Below are positions 25,042-34,889 of a stretch of DNA of 64,000 nt, one piece after another; positions within the stretch are counted from its first letter, which is position 1; each line of letters begins with the position of its first letter. Origin of the DNA: Lachnospiraceae bacterium (GTDB taxonomy: Bacteria; Bacillota; Clostridia; Lachnospirales; Lachnospiraceae). Made by a program: the position numbers and the translations under genes. The stretch covers positions 1 through 64,000 of the forward strand of contig JAFSTN010000014.1 of assembly GCA_017450485.1 (NCBI GenBank), written 5' to 3'. The notes beneath the pieces are model-generated. The model was not told the DNA's origin. It ran no database searches and saw only the letters and a program-made list of their open reading frames with translations.

Positions 25042-26316
25042 ATGAACATTCTTGTAGTAGGAAGCGGCGGCAGAGAGCATGCCATAGTTACACAGATAGC
25101 ACGAAGCCCGAAGGCTGATAAGATATATTGTGCTCCCGGTAATGCGGGCATAGCTCAGCTTGCCGAGTGCGTGCCGATAGGAGCCATGGAGTTCGACGCT
25201 CTGGTGACATTTGCCAAAGAGCATGACGTACAGCTGACCGTAGTCGGCATGGATGATCCGCTCGTCGGCGGTATAGTGGATGTGTTCGAGGCAGCTGGAT
25301 TGAGGGTATTCGGTCCCAACAAGGCCGCAGCTATTCTCGAGGGATCCAAGGCCTTCTCCAAGGATCTGATGAAGAAGTATAACATTCCCACCGCTGCATA
25401 CGAGAATTTCACCGATCCCGGTGAAGCCATAGCATATCTGAAGACCGCACGTTTCCCTATCGTTCTGAAGGCCGACGGCCTTGCACTGGGCAAAGGCGTG
25501 CTGATATGCAATAACCTGCAGGAAGCCGTGGCCGGAGTTAAGACCATCATGCAGGATAAGAAGTTCGGAAGTGCCGGAAACATGATGGTGGTCGAGGAGT
25601 TCCTGACGGGACGAGAGGTATCGGTTCTGTCATTCGTGGACGGCAAGACCATACGTATCATGGATTCCGCTCAGGATCACAAGAGAGCGTATGACGGAGA
25701 CGAGGGTCCCAATACCGGCGGTATGGGTAATTTCTCACCGAGTCCTTTCTATACCGAAGAGGTGGACGAGTTCTGCCGCAAGTACATATATCAGGCTACG
25801 GTGGATGCGATGGCAGCCGAGCACAGACCGTTTAAGGGGGTTATCTTCTTCGGTCTCATGCTGACCGAGGATGGCCCCAGAGTGCTTGAGTATAATGCGC
25901 GTTTCGGTGATCCGGAAGCTCAGGTCGTTCTGCCCAGGCTCAAGAATGATATCATCGATGTGTTTGAGGCGTGCATAGACGGACGCCTCGATGAGATAGA
26001 GCTTGAATTTGAATCGGATAAGGCGGCGGTATGTGTGGTTCTCGCCTCTGACGGCTATCCGGTCTCCTATGAGAAGGGCTTCCCGATAAGCGGACTCGAA
26101 GCTTTTGACGGTAAGGATGATTATTATTGCTTCCATGCCGGGACAGCATTTAAAGACGGGCAGATCGTGACTAACGGCGGACGTGTACTCGGTATCACCG
26201 CCATAGGCTCGGATCTTAAGGAAGCCAGGGCCAAAGCTTACGAAGCGACCGGCTGGGTAAGCTTTGACAACAAATATATGCGCACGGATATAGGCCACGC
26301 CATTGACGAGGTTTAA
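25042..26316 (+). CDS. purD: phosphoribosylamine-glycine ligase
   Basis: A 424-residue ATP-grasp GAR synthetase. Start VVGSGGREHAIV, FGPNKAAAILEGSKAFSKDLM, VLKADGLALGKGV (ATP-grasp), EEFLTGREVSVLSF, GPNTGGMGNFSPSPF and LEYNARFGDPEAQ are all intact. AGGAGAAACAT precedes the ATG. Last gene of the purE-M-N-D run; purF, purL, purC and purH are elsewhere. Confidence 0.97.
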   Translation: MNILVVGSGGREHAIVTQIARSPKADKIYCAPGNAGIAQLAECVPIGAMEFDALVTFAKEHDVQLTVVGMDDPLVGGIVDVFEAAGLRVFGPNKAAAILEGSKAFSKDLMKKYNIPTAAYENFTDPGEAIAYLKTARFPIVLKADGLALGKGVLICNNLQEAVAGVKTIMQDKKFGSAGNMMVVEEFLTGREVSVLSFVDGKTIRIMDSAQDHKRAYDGDEGPNTGGMGNFSPSPFYTEEVDEFCRKYIYQATVDAMAAEHRPFKGVIFFGLMLTEDGPRVLEYNARFGDPEAQVVLPRLKNDIIDVFEACIDGRLDEIELEFESDKAAVCVVLASDGYPVSYEKGFPISGLEAFDGKDDYYCFHAGTAFKDGQIVTNGGRVLGITAIGSDLKEARAKAYEATGWVSFDNKYMRTDIGHAIDEV

Positions 26317-26359
26317 CATCAACATTTATATAGATATTCATTACGGAGGATTATGAATC

Positions 26360-27688
26360 ATGAAGAAACAGCGAATCACTGTTATCACAGCGAAGCTCCT
26401 GGCAGCGGTCATGATGGCTGCGGTAGTATTCGGAACAGGCACTCTCGAGGCCAGAGCCGAATCGACAGGCACAGTCACTGTGGATAATGCCAAGGTCAGA
26501 AGTGATGCATCCACGGATTCATCCACGATAAGCACGCTGGCTAACGGAACCACACTTACCGTAAACGGCGAGAAGACCGATTCATCCGGTAACGTCTGGT
26601 ATCAGGTTACTCTGTCGGATGGTAAGACAGGTTATGTGCGTTCGGATCTGATGAGTGTTACCGAGAGCGCCGATGCCGCGGACATAGCCGCTGATGCAGA
26701 TGCAGGTGCAGCCGAGGCCGCCCTGGACAACATTATAACCCCTGTGGCAGGCGGCGTAGATATCTCGGCCATAAGCAATCCCGATGATGTGACGCCTCAG
26801 GATCTTCAGGCTGCGACGATCAATACCAACGGCAAAGTAAGGGCAAATGCATCCACCAGTGATGACATAGTTGCCCAGCTTTCTCAGGGAACCGAAATGG
26901 TCATCTCCGGCTCCAAGCTCGGCAGCGATTCCAAGACCTGGTATTATGTGACATTCGTGGATGGCGGTGCTACGAAGACCGGTTATATCAGATCCGATCT
27001 GGTAGATATAGGCGAAGTGATCGTCATGCCGACGGCGGCTCCCGAAGAACAGCCTGCAGAGGCCGTGGAAGAGGAACCTGTAGTCGAAGAAGTAAATAAC
27101 GATTATGAGCTGGTATACACCGATGATGGTACCGGAAATAACGTATGGTGGCTGTATAACCATATAGACAATACACGTGAGAAACTTCAGGAACTCCTGG
27201 ATTTCGCAGATTCACAGGCAAGCAAGACCGCAACACTCACAGCTGCCAACCAGAAGCTCAAGATCATATGCATCGTACTCGGTGCACTGCTCGCCATAGC
27301 CATCATAGCCGTGATCATAATGGCGGTTAAGCTGGCAGCAGGCGGATACGATTATGATGACGATGATGACGACGATGACGAGGATGACGAAGAGGATGAT
27401 GAACCCGTAAGATCACGTCGCAGCAGCAGAAGCTCACGTCGCAGATATGATGACGACGACGATGACGATAATGATGACGATGACGACGAAGAAGAGGAGC
27501 GCAGACCGAGAAGGAGAAGCTCCCAGACATCATCACGTGACCGCAACCGTGCTCCCAGACGCAGAGTCGAATATGATGAGGACGATGATATCAAGGCGGA
27601 CACTGCACCCAAGAAAAACAAACCCAAGAACTTCATGCTCGATGACGATGACTTCGAGTTTGAGTTCCTGAACATGGATGATAAGTGA
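26360..27688 (+). CDS. SH3b-domain membrane protein with Asp-rich cytoplasmic tail
   Basis: A 442-residue protein: signal sequence (AKLLAAVMMAAVVFG, cut near EARAES), a first bacterial SH3 domain (~residues 38-97, VTVDNAKVRSDASTDS ... GKTGYVRSDLMSV), a linker, a second SH3b (~150-217, INTNGKVRANASTSD ... TGYIRSDLVDIG), a Glu/Pro-rich stretch, a short helix, a membrane helix (~302-324) and a C-terminal tail dominated by Asp runs alternating with Arg/Ser clusters. SH3b domains bind cell-wall peptides, so the protein probably links wall sensing to a strongly charged inner tail. GGAGG precedes ATG 26360. The simple-sequence tail (27350-27500) may vary by slippage. It lies just upstream of clpC. 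Confidence 0.82.
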   Translation: MKKQRITVITAKLLAAVMMAAVVFGTGTLEARAESTGTVTVDNAKVRSDASTDSSTISTLANGTTLTVNGEKTDSSGNVWYQVTLSDGKTGYVRSDLMSVTESADAADIAADADAGAAEAALDNIITPVAGGVDISAISNPDDVTPQDLQAATINTNGKVRANASTSDDIVAQLSQGTEMVISGSKLGSDSKTWYYVTFVDGGATKTGYIRSDLVDIGEVIVMPTAAPEEQPAEAVEEEPVVEEVNNDYELVYTDDGTGNNVWWLYNHIDNTREKLQELLDFADSQASKTATLTAANQKLKIICIVLGALLAIAIIAVIIMAVKLAAGGYDYDDDDDDDDEDDEEDDEPVRSRRSSRSSRRRYDDDDDDDNDDDDDEEEERRPRRRSSQTSSRDRNRAPRRRVEYDEDDDIKADTAPKKNKPKNFMLDDDDFEFEFLNMDDK

Positions 27689-27723
27689 TCACAAGGTTCC
27701 GCTTGATGATATAGAGTATAAAA

Positions 27724-30168
27724 ATGCAACCCGAATATACAGATAAAGCCCGTATAGCTCTGGAACTGGCCAGGCGCGCAGCCCGCAGCCTGCACCAGAG
27801 CTATATCGGAACCGAGCACCTGCTGCTCGGACTCATAAAAGAGAATACAGGCGTAGCCGCCAAGATCCTGATGGATAACGGCGTAAGCGCAGAGCAGCTG
27901 ACAGATATGGTGAGCGATCTGTTGTCCCCCGACTCCACGACTCTGCTCGCTGAGAAAAATGATTTCTCACCCAGAGCCCGTGAGGTACTCGAAGAGGCAG
28001 CCAGACAGGCGGAGAGATTCAAAGCCGACCGCGTCGGCACCGAGCATATCCTGCTGGCCATCCTCAAGGAGAACGACAGCATAGCTATCAGACTGCTTAA
28101 CACTATCGGAGTATCCACGCAGAAACTGTACGTAGATACTCTTATCAGTATGGGAGTGGATCCCGCCAGATATAAGGATGACCTGAATCAGGTCAATCGC
28201 AAGAGCAAAGGTAAAGGCTCCACACTGGAGCAGTACTCCAGAGATCTGACCGCACTCGCCAGAGAGGGTAAGCTTGATCCCGTTATCGGCAGAAATGATG
28301 AGATCCAGCGGGTCATTCAGATCCTCAGCAGACGCACCAAGAACAATCCCTGTCTGATAGGTGAACCGGGAGTAGGCAAGACTGCTATAGTAGAAGGTCT
28401 GGCGATCCGCATCGTCAACGGTGAAGTTCCTTTCACGGTACAGAACAAGAGAGTCATGACACTCGATCTGTCCGGCATGGTGGCCGGCTCCAAATACAGA
28501 GGCGAGTTTGAAGAGCGCATCAAAAAGGTGATAAGCGAAGTCACCGAGGATGGCAATATCATTCTTTTCCTCGATGAGATCCATACACTCATAGGTGCGG
28601 GCGGTGCAGAGGGCGCGATCGATGCCTCCAACATACTCAAGCCTTCACTGGCCAGAGGTGAATTACAGCTCATAGGTGCGACGACCATCTCGGAGTATCG
28701 TAAGTACGTAGAGAAGGATGCCGCTCTCGAGCGCAGATTCCAGCCTGTGACCGTAGAGGAACCCGATAACGAGGAAGCGATACGTATCCTGCAGGGTATA
28801 GCGCATAAATACGAAGAGCACCATCAGGTGAAGATCACGGATGACGCTCTGGTTGCCGCTGTACAGCTGTCAGCCAGATATATCAATGACCGTAATCTGC
28901 CCGACAAGGCGATAGATCTGATAGATGAAGCATCGGCTGCGGCTAGGCTGCACACCACTAAGCATCCCAAGAAACTCACGGATATGGCCGAGGAGATCGA
29001 GAAGATCGACAAGCAGATCGAGAGATCGATACGCATGGAAGCCTTTGGGCAGGCAGGCGAACTCAGACGTCACCAGATCGAGCTCAAGAAGAAATATGAG
29101 CGTGCACTCAAGAAATTCGAGTCCGGTGAGCAGGAGAAATACTTCACCGTAACCGAAGAGGATATTGCTTCGGTGGTATCCATGTGGACCAAGATACCGC
29201 TTAACAAGCTCGAGGAAAAAGAGTCAGAGCGCCTTCTTAAACTCGAGGATACACTTCATAAGAGAGTCATCGGCCAGGAGGAGGCTGTTACCGCACTGGC
29301 GAGAGCCATACGCAGAGGCCGTGTGGGATTACAGGATCCGGGTCGCCCTATAGGTTCGTTCCTTTTCCTCGGACCTACGGGTGTCGGTAAGACCGAGCTG
29401 TGCAAGGCTCTGGCAGAGGCCATGTTCGGATCTGAGTCGGCGCTGATCAGAGTGGATATGTCCGAGTATATGGAAGGCCACTCGGTATCGAAGATGATAG
29501 GATCACCTCCGGGATATGTAGGATTTGATGAGGGAGGCCAGCTCAGCGAGAAGATCAGACGTAATCCGTATTCGGTAGTGCTGTTCGATGAGATAGAAAA
29601 GGCTCATCCCGATGTATTCAATATACTGCTCCAGGTGCTTGATGACGGACATATCACGGATTCGAAGGGACGTAAGGTCAGCTTCAAGAATACGATCCTC
29701 GTCATGACATCCAATGCCGGCGCTCAGAGGATCATGGAACCGAAGAATCTAGGTTTCGGTGCCGGAGATACCGCTGAGAAGACGTATGACAAGATGAAGT
29801 CTTCCGTTATGGAAGAGGTCAAGAAGATATTCAAGCCCGAGTTCATCAACCGTATAGATGAGATCATGGTATTCCATCCTCTGACACGCGATGATATGAC
29901 ACGCATAGTCACTCTGCTGGCTTCGAATCTGACCTCGAGGTGCAGGACACAGATGGGCATCGAACTGAGCCTGACACCTACACTTAAGAAATATATCGTG
30001 GATAAGTATTCCGATGCGAAAATGGGAGCGAGACCTCTGAAGAGAGCCATACAGTCTTTCGTTGAAGATGAACTGGCACAGGAGATACTCGCAGGAAACA
30101 TACATGAAGGCGATAAGGTGACCGCTACAGTAAGCGGGGGCAAGATTAAGTTTAAAACCGGGAGGTAA
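27724..30168 (+). CDS. clpC: ATP-dependent Clp protease ATPase subunit ClpC
   Basis: An 814-residue Hsp100 unfoldase. Two N-terminal Clp repeats ([17 protein letters not shown] and [14 protein letters not shown]), the first AAA domain ([30 protein letters not shown]), a ClpC-type middle UVR-like domain (~420-475) and the second AAA domain ([28 protein letters not shown]) are intact. With ClpP it degrades proteins delivered by adaptors. The usual upstream ctsR-mcsA-mcsB genes are absent; instead the SH3b gene precedes it. No strong ribosome binding site is seen before the ATG. Confidence 0.97.
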   Translation: MQPEYTDKARIALELARRAARSLHQSYIGTEHLLLGLIKENTGVAAKILMDNGVSAEQLTDMVSDLLSPDSTTLLAEKNDFSPRAREVLEEAARQAERFKADRVGTEHILLAILKENDSIAIRLLNTIGVSTQKLYVDTLISMGVDPARYKDDLNQVNRKSKGKGSTLEQYSRDLTALAREGKLDPVIGRNDEIQRVIQILSRRTKNNPCLIGEPGVGKTAIVEGLAIRIVNGEVPFTVQNKRVMTLDLSGMVAGSKYRGEFEERIKKVISEVTEDGNIILFLDEIHTLIGAGGAEGAIDASNILKPSLARGELQLIGATTISEYRKYVEKDAALERRFQPVTVEEPDNEEAIRILQGIAHKYEEHHQVKITDDALVAAVQLSARYINDRNLPDKAIDLIDEASAAARLHTTKHPKKLTDMAEEIEKIDKQIERSIRMEAFGQAGELRRHQIELKKKYERALKKFESGEQEKYFTVTEEDIASVVSMWTKIPLNKLEEKESERLLKLEDTLHKRVIGQEEAVTALARAIRRGRVGLQDPGRPIGSFLFLGPTGVGKTELCKALAEAMFGSESALIRVDMSEYMEGHSVSKMIGSPPGYVGFDEGGQLSEKIRRNPYSVVLFDEIEKAHPDVFNILLQVLDDGHITDSKGRKVSFKNTILVMTSNAGAQRIMEPKNLGFGAGDTAEKTYDKMKSSVMEEVKKIFKPEFINRIDEIMVFHPLTRDDMTRIVTLLASNLTSRCRTQMGIELSLTPTLKKYIVDKYSDAKMGARPLKRAIQSFVEDELAQEILAGNIHEGDKVTATVSGGKIKFKTGR

Positions 30169-30173
30169 CTTAA

Positions 30174-30587
30174 ATGGCAGTGATCGAAGAACTGATCAGA
30201 ACTGAGAGCGACGGAAAGATAAGCTTTGGTAATCACAGTCTGGCCGAGAAAGCTAAAAAAGAAGACTACGAGAGCGCCGGTGATATCTACAAAGTAAAGA
30301 CTTACGGTGCTATGACCAAGCTGGAGAAGAACGGCATGTTTCTGTATGAGTCGGTGCCGGGTACCAGCGTGACAGGGTTCAATGAGACCGAGGATGGTGT
30401 GAGCTTCACGGTTTCCGGTTCGGAAGATGCACAGATCACGGTAGGTCTTCAGGATGATACCGAATATGATGTAACAGTCGGCGGAGCCGAGGTCGGACGC
30501 ATGAAGACCAACATGGGCGGTAAGCTGGTCGTATCATTGGAACTCTCGGAAGGATCCGATCAGGAAGTACGTATCGTCAAGGCATAA
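30174..30587 (+). CDS. small conserved protein between clpC and radA, function unknown
   Basis: A 137-residue soluble, beta-strand-rich acidic protein beginning AVIEELIRTESDGKISFGNH, which includes a pattern (KISFGNHSLAEKAKKEDYE) I associate with small proteins sometimes named endosialidase in Lachnospiraceae. That name is not supported by any visible catalytic motif. GGGAGG before ATG 30174 is a strong ribosome binding site, and only 5 bp separate it from clpC, so it is co-expressed with clpC and radA. Confidence 0.75.
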   Translation: MAVIEELIRTESDGKISFGNHSLAEKAKKEDYESAGDIYKVKTYGAMTKLEKNGMFLYESVPGTSVTGFNETEDGVSFTVSGSEDAQITVGLQDDTEYDVTVGGAEVGRMKTNMGGKLVVSLELSEGSDQEVRIVKA

Positions 30588-30613
30588 CAGGTATTTCTCC
30601 TCGGAGCATTGAT

Positions 30614-31981
30614 ATGGCAAAGAGCAAAAGCGTATTCTTCTGCCAGCAGTGCGGATATGAGTCCGCCAAATGGATGGGACAGTGTCCCGCATGCAGGGAG
30701 TGGAATACTTTCACTGAGGAGCCTGTGGTCATAAGCACGGGCTCCGGTGCGAAGTCGCGTGTCCGTACCGGACAGGCTCCCGTACCCAAATCCATATCGG
30801 AGATATCAGGTGAGGAAGCACCGCGCATCACTACGGGGATCGGGGAGTTCGATCGAGTCCTCGGAGGAGGTGCTGTTCCGGGATCATTGATCCTGGTGGG
30901 CGGCGATCCGGGTATCGGTAAATCAACACTTCTCCTGCAGACCTGCAGAAATCTCGCAGCGTCGGGCAGGAAAGTATTGTATATATCGGGCGAAGAGAGC
31001 CTGACACAGATCAGACTACGTGCGGAGAGACTGGGTGACTTCAACGATCATCTGAAACTTCTGTGCGAGACGGATCTGACGGCTATAGAAGAATGCATAG
31101 CATCCGTCAAACCGGAATGTGTGATCATAGATTCCATACAGACTATGTGCAGTGCGGACGTGACCTCATCGCCGGGATCGGTATCCCAGGTCAGGGAGTC
31201 CACGAATATACTGCTGCGTATAGCCAAGTCCATGGATATAACCGTATTTATAGTCGGACATGTGACCAAAGAAGGTACCGTAGCCGGCCCCAGAGTCCTG
31301 GAACACATGGTGGACACGGTCCTGTATTTTGAGGGCGACAGGCATGCATCATACAGAGTCCTCAGAGGCGTAAAGAACAGGTTCGGATCGACGAATGAGA
31401 TCGGTGTATTCGAGATGTCCGGCGGAGGGCTCATCGAAGTGACCAATGCTTCGGCATATATGCTGGAGGGTAGGCCGGAGGGGGCCAGCGGCAGCGTGGT
31501 CGTATGCTCCATGGAGGGTACGAGACCGATATTGCTCGAGATACAGGCGCTGATCACACGCACTTCATTCGGTATGCCCAGGAGACAGGCGGCCGGAGCC
31601 GATTATAACAGGGTGAATCTGCTGATGGCAGTACTTGAGAGACGTACCGGACTGAAACTGTCGGAATGTGATGCCTATGTGAACCTGACCGGCGGCATCC
31701 GGATACAGGAGCCGGCACTCGATCTGGGGATGGCTATGGCCATAGCATCGGGGTTTAAGAACAGACCGGTGGATCCGCACACCGTGGTATTCGGTGAGGT
31801 CGGACTCTCGGGTGAGGTCAGGAGCGTGAGCCAGGCCGAAGCCAGAGTCAGGGAAGCAGCCAGACTCGGATTTGACACATGTATAATTCCGTTAAGTAAT
31901 GCGGAGAAGCTCCGCGGGATCAAGGATATAAAGCTGATAGGCGTATCGTCGCTGGATGAGTGTATGCCGCTTATCGGTTAG
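30614..31981 (+). CDS. radA: DNA repair protein RadA
   Basis: A 455-residue RecA-like helicase that helps strand exchange in recombination. N-terminal zinc finger CQQCGYESAKWMGQCPAC, Walker A GGDPGIGKSTLL, the RadA-specific KNRFGSTNEIGVFEM motif and a C-terminal Lon-like domain (ITRTSFGMPRRQAAGADYNR, GEVGLSGEVR) are present. It sits in the common clostridial clpC-radA order, and its stop is 9 bp before the LCP gene. Confidence 0.97.
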   Translation: MAKSKSVFFCQQCGYESAKWMGQCPACREWNTFTEEPVVISTGSGAKSRVRTGQAPVPKSISEISGEEAPRITTGIGEFDRVLGGGAVPGSLILVGGDPGIGKSTLLLQTCRNLAASGRKVLYISGEESLTQIRLRAERLGDFNDHLKLLCETDLTAIEECIASVKPECVIIDSIQTMCSADVTSSPGSVSQVRESTNILLRIAKSMDITVFIVGHVTKEGTVAGPRVLEHMVDTVLYFEGDRHASYRVLRGVKNRFGSTNEIGVFEMSGGGLIEVTNASAYMLEGRPEGASGSVVVCSMEGTRPILLEIQALITRTSFGMPRRQAAGADYNRVNLLMAVLERRTGLKLSECDAYVNLTGGIRIQEPALDLGMAMAIASGFKNRPVDPHTVVFGEVGLSGEVRSVSQAEARVREAARLGFDTCIIPLSNAEKLRGIKDIKLIGVSSLDECMPLIG

Positions 31982-31990
31982 GATGGAAGT

Positions 31991-33100
31991 TTGGAAGACA
32001 GGAAGCAGTGGGCGCGTAAGAATGTGCCCTTCATAATAATAGAACTGATAGCTCTCGCTCTGTCGATAGGTGTACTGTATGTGGTCACTTTGACCACTCG
32101 GACTGTCAAGAAAGTCGATATTGATCAGAGTAATATAGTGATCAACAGCAGCGCTTCGGACGAACCGGACAACCCGGGAAACGGCAGGACCGCCGGCAAC
32201 GAAACACTAAGTACCGGGACAGGTGTCCGCAATATAGCACTGTTCGGTGTAGACTCCAGAGACGGTAACTTAAGCAAACGTACCCGCAGCGATACGATGA
32301 TCATAGCATCGGTCGATCAGGATGCGCATGAGATACGTCTGGTGAGCATCTATCGTGATACGTATCTGAATCTTGGGAACGATACATATTCCAAGGCAAA
32401 TGCCGCATATGCAAAAGGCGGACCCGAGCAGGCCATCAATATGCTGAACATGAATCTGGACCTGGATATAACCGACTATGTCACAGTGGGTTTCGAAGGG
32501 TTATCCGAGGCAGTAGATGCACTCGGCGGAGTGGAAATAGATATAGCTGTCGATGAGATCAGCCACCTGAATAATTACCAGCGCAGCATGTATGTGAATG
32601 AAGACGGTACGGGCGAGCTGAATGAGGATATCATTGAGGTCTATGAGGACGGAATTCAGACTCTGAACGGATTACAGGCCACGGCATATTGCCGTATCAG
32701 ATATACCGCCGGAAATGATTACAAACGTGCCGAGAGGCAGAGAACAGTCATAACCAAGCTGCTCGAGCGTGCGTCTTCATCCTCCGTGTCCAAGCTTTCC
32801 AAAGCCGCCATGGCCATACTCCCGCATGTGGAAACCTCTCTGCCGGCCGATGAGATCATGAAGCTTCTGGCTTCGGCCTCGGAATATACGGTGGTCGCTT
32901 CCGACGGACTCCCTTTTGAAGCATACCGCTATCCCGCCAAACTGGGCGTGGACGGATGGTGCATAGTGCCTGTCACCCTGGAGGCAAATGCGAGAGCACT
33001 GCATGAACTGCTCTATCCCGGTGTGGAATACACACCGACCGAGCGTGTGTATGAGATTAGTTCATACATATCCGATCATTGCGCGCCCTATATGCAATAG
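31991..33100 (+). CDS. LCP (LytR-CpsA-Psr) family cell-wall polymer ligase
   Basis: A 369-residue membrane protein: short cytoplasmic start, membrane helix (~13-36), a low-complexity linker and the LCP domain (~75-300). Typical features are IALFGVDSRDG, RSDTMIIASVDQDAHEIRLVSIYRDTYL, KANAAYAKGGPEQAINMLN, DALGGVEI and the Arg-rich ATAYCRIRYTAGNDYKRAERQR. LCP enzymes transfer undecaprenyl-linked polymers to peptidoglycan or proteins. The start is TTG (31991); no ATG or GTG fits in frame upstream. Confidence 0.92.
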   Translation: MEDRKQWARKNVPFIIIELIALALSIGVLYVVTLTTRTVKKVDIDQSNIVINSSASDEPDNPGNGRTAGNETLSTGTGVRNIALFGVDSRDGNLSKRTRSDTMIIASVDQDAHEIRLVSIYRDTYLNLGNDTYSKANAAYAKGGPEQAINMLNMNLDLDITDYVTVGFEGLSEAVDALGGVEIDIAVDEISHLNNYQRSMYVNEDGTGELNEDIIEVYEDGIQTLNGLQATAYCRIRYTAGNDYKRAERQRTVITKLLERASSSSVSKLSKAAMAILPHVETSLPADEIMKLLASASEYTVVASDGLPFEAYRYPAKLGVDGWCIVPVTLEANARALHELLYPGVEYTPTERVYEISSYISDHCAPYMQ

Positions 33101-33116
33101 CCCGCCAAGATAAGTT

Positions 33117-34889
33117 ATGAAACGTTTGTTGAGATATCTGAAAAACTATAAGATCCAGTGTGTATTGGCACCGTTGTTCAAGATGCTCGAAGCTCTCTTC
33201 GAGCTTTTTGTGCCTTTGGTAATAGCTGCCCTTATTGACCGGATATCGGATTATTCGGCAAGCGGGGATGCGGGTTTTGTTGTGCGGTGCTTTATACTGC
33301 TCATCATTCTGGGCGTGGTAGGACTGATCAGTTCATGTACCGCCCAGTTCTTTGCCGCCAGAGCCGCGACCGGGTTTTCCAAGGAACTCAGACACGATCT
33401 GTTTGCCACACTGCTGGATCTGGACTACCCGCAGATAGACGGTCTGGGGACTTCCACGATGATCACACGCATGACCGCTGATGTCAATACTGCCCAGAAC
33501 GGTGTGAATATGTTCCTCAGACTGTTCCTGCGTTCTCCGTTCATAGTAGCCGGAGCAGTGGTCATGGCATTCACGATAGATGTCAGATCGGCACTCATAT
33601 TTGTGGCAGTGGTAGCGGTGCTTTTCGTCACGGTCGGACTGATCATGCGCTATAATATCCCGATGCTCAAGCGGGTTCAGTCGAAGCTGGATAAGGTACT
33701 GGATTTCACCAGGGAGAATCTGTCCGGAGCCAGAGTCATCAGGGCGTTCAACGTGGAGAGTGACAGACAGGCCGGATTTGAAGCGGCGAATGAAGTGTTG
33801 TCTCAGGATCAGCGCCGTGCCGGACGGATTTCCGGACTGCTTAATCCTCTGACATATGTGATTATCAATCTGGCTATAGTCATGCTGATAGGCGTAGGGA
33901 ATATACAGGTGGCACAGGGACGCCTTACTACCGGTCAGGTCGTCGCTCTGTATAATTACATGTCCCAGATACTGCTCGAGCTCATCAAATTCGCGAATCT
34001 CGTGGTCACTATCAACCGTGCGCTTGCAAGTGCCAACCGTATCAGTGAAGTGTTCGGTCTGGAGGAGGGACCGGCCGCCAATGCAACGGGGCAGCCCGCC
34101 GCTCGCGTAGAAGAAGCTTCTGCACTGACCGACAGTGCTTCGGAGGCGTCTGAATGGGCCGTCGAATTCGATGATGTATCTCTCAGATATCACGAAGGCT
34201 CTGACGAGGCTCTGAGTAATATATCATTCAAGGTGAAGCGCGGAGAGACCATAGGTGTGATCGGAGGTACCGGATCCGGTAAAACCTCTCTGATCAATAT
34301 GATCCCGGGATTCTATACAGCCACATCCGGTACCGTGAAAGTAGACGGTGAGGATGTGAAGTGCGTCGATGCACATGAACTGAGATCGCGGATAGGCATA
34401 GTTCCGCAGAAGGCGGTCCTTTTCGACGGGACCATAGCGGAGAATCTGAGATGGGGTAATGCATCCGCCACGGACTCAGAGCTTGAAGAAGCCGTACGTA
34501 TGGCTGTGGCCGTGGACGTGGTGGAGGCGAAGGGCGGCCTTGATGCCCATATAGAGCCCGGCGGAAAGAATCTCTCCGGAGGACAGAGACAGCGTCTTAC
34601 CATAGCGAGAGCTCTGGTCAAAAAGCCCGACATACTGATACTGGACGACTCTTCATCCGCTTTGGATAATGTGACCGACCGCAGGCTGCGTGAGAATATA
34701 CGCCGGATGGATTCCGGAACTACGGTGTTCATAGTATCACAGAGGAGTTCTTCGGTCAGGGATGCCGACCGCATCATAGTGATGGATGACGGAGTGATGG
34801 CCGGAATAGGCACACATGCCGAACTGATGGAGTCCTGCGCGGTATATCGTGAGATATATGAGTCACAGTTCGGAAGGGAGGAAGGCTGA
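33117..34889 (+). CDS. ABC exporter half-transporter with degenerate ATP site
   Basis: A 590-residue half-transporter: six membrane helices (~residues 15-310), a linker with an acidic insert, and a nucleotide-binding domain (Walker A GGTGSGKTSL, signature LSGGQRQRLTIARAL, Walker B ILILDDSSSALD). The catalytic Glu after Walker B is Asp, as in the degenerate site of heterodimeric exporters such as TM287/288. Its stop overlaps the start of the partner. Function is probably multidrug or lipid export; cargo unknown. Confidence 0.93.
   Translation: MKRLLRYLKNYKIQCVLAPLFKMLEALFELFVPLVIAALIDRISDYSASGDAGFVVRCFILLIILGVVGLISSCTAQFFAARAATGFSKELRHDLFATLLDLDYPQIDGLGTSTMITRMTADVNTAQNGVNMFLRLFLRSPFIVAGAVVMAFTIDVRSALIFVAVVAVLFVTVGLIMRYNIPMLKRVQSKLDKVLDFTRENLSGARVIRAFNVESDRQAGFEAANEVLSQDQRRAGRISGLLNPLTYVIINLAIVMLIGVGNIQVAQGRLTTGQVVALYNYMSQILLELIKFANLVVTINRALASANRISEVFGLEEGPAANATGQPAARVEEASALTDSASEASEWAVEFDDVSLRYHEGSDEALSNISFKVKRGETIGVIGGTGSGKTSLINMIPGFYTATSGTVKVDGEDVKCVDAHELRSRIGIVPQKAVLFDGTIAENLRWGNASATDSELEEAVRMAVAVDVVEAKGGLDAHIEPGGKNLSGGQRQRLTIARALVKKPDILILDDSSSALDNVTDRRLRENIRRMDSGTTVFIVSQRSSSVRDADRIIVMDDGVMAGIGTHAELMESCAVYREIYESQFGREEG

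Noticed and set aside
27350-27500. Possible CRISPR or satellite array
   Set aside because: The repetition is codon-level (Asp runs) inside a coding gene; there are no spaced direct repeats. No CRISPR array is seen anywhere in the window.
27352-27819. A serine-rich - strand open frame
   Set aside because: It is the complement of the Asp-coding GAT/GAC repeats of the SH3b gene.
33117-34889. Loss-of-function mutation in the ABC ATP site (Asp for the catalytic Glu)
   Set aside because: This is the normal degenerate site of heterodimeric ABC exporters, and the partner gene has the intact Glu.
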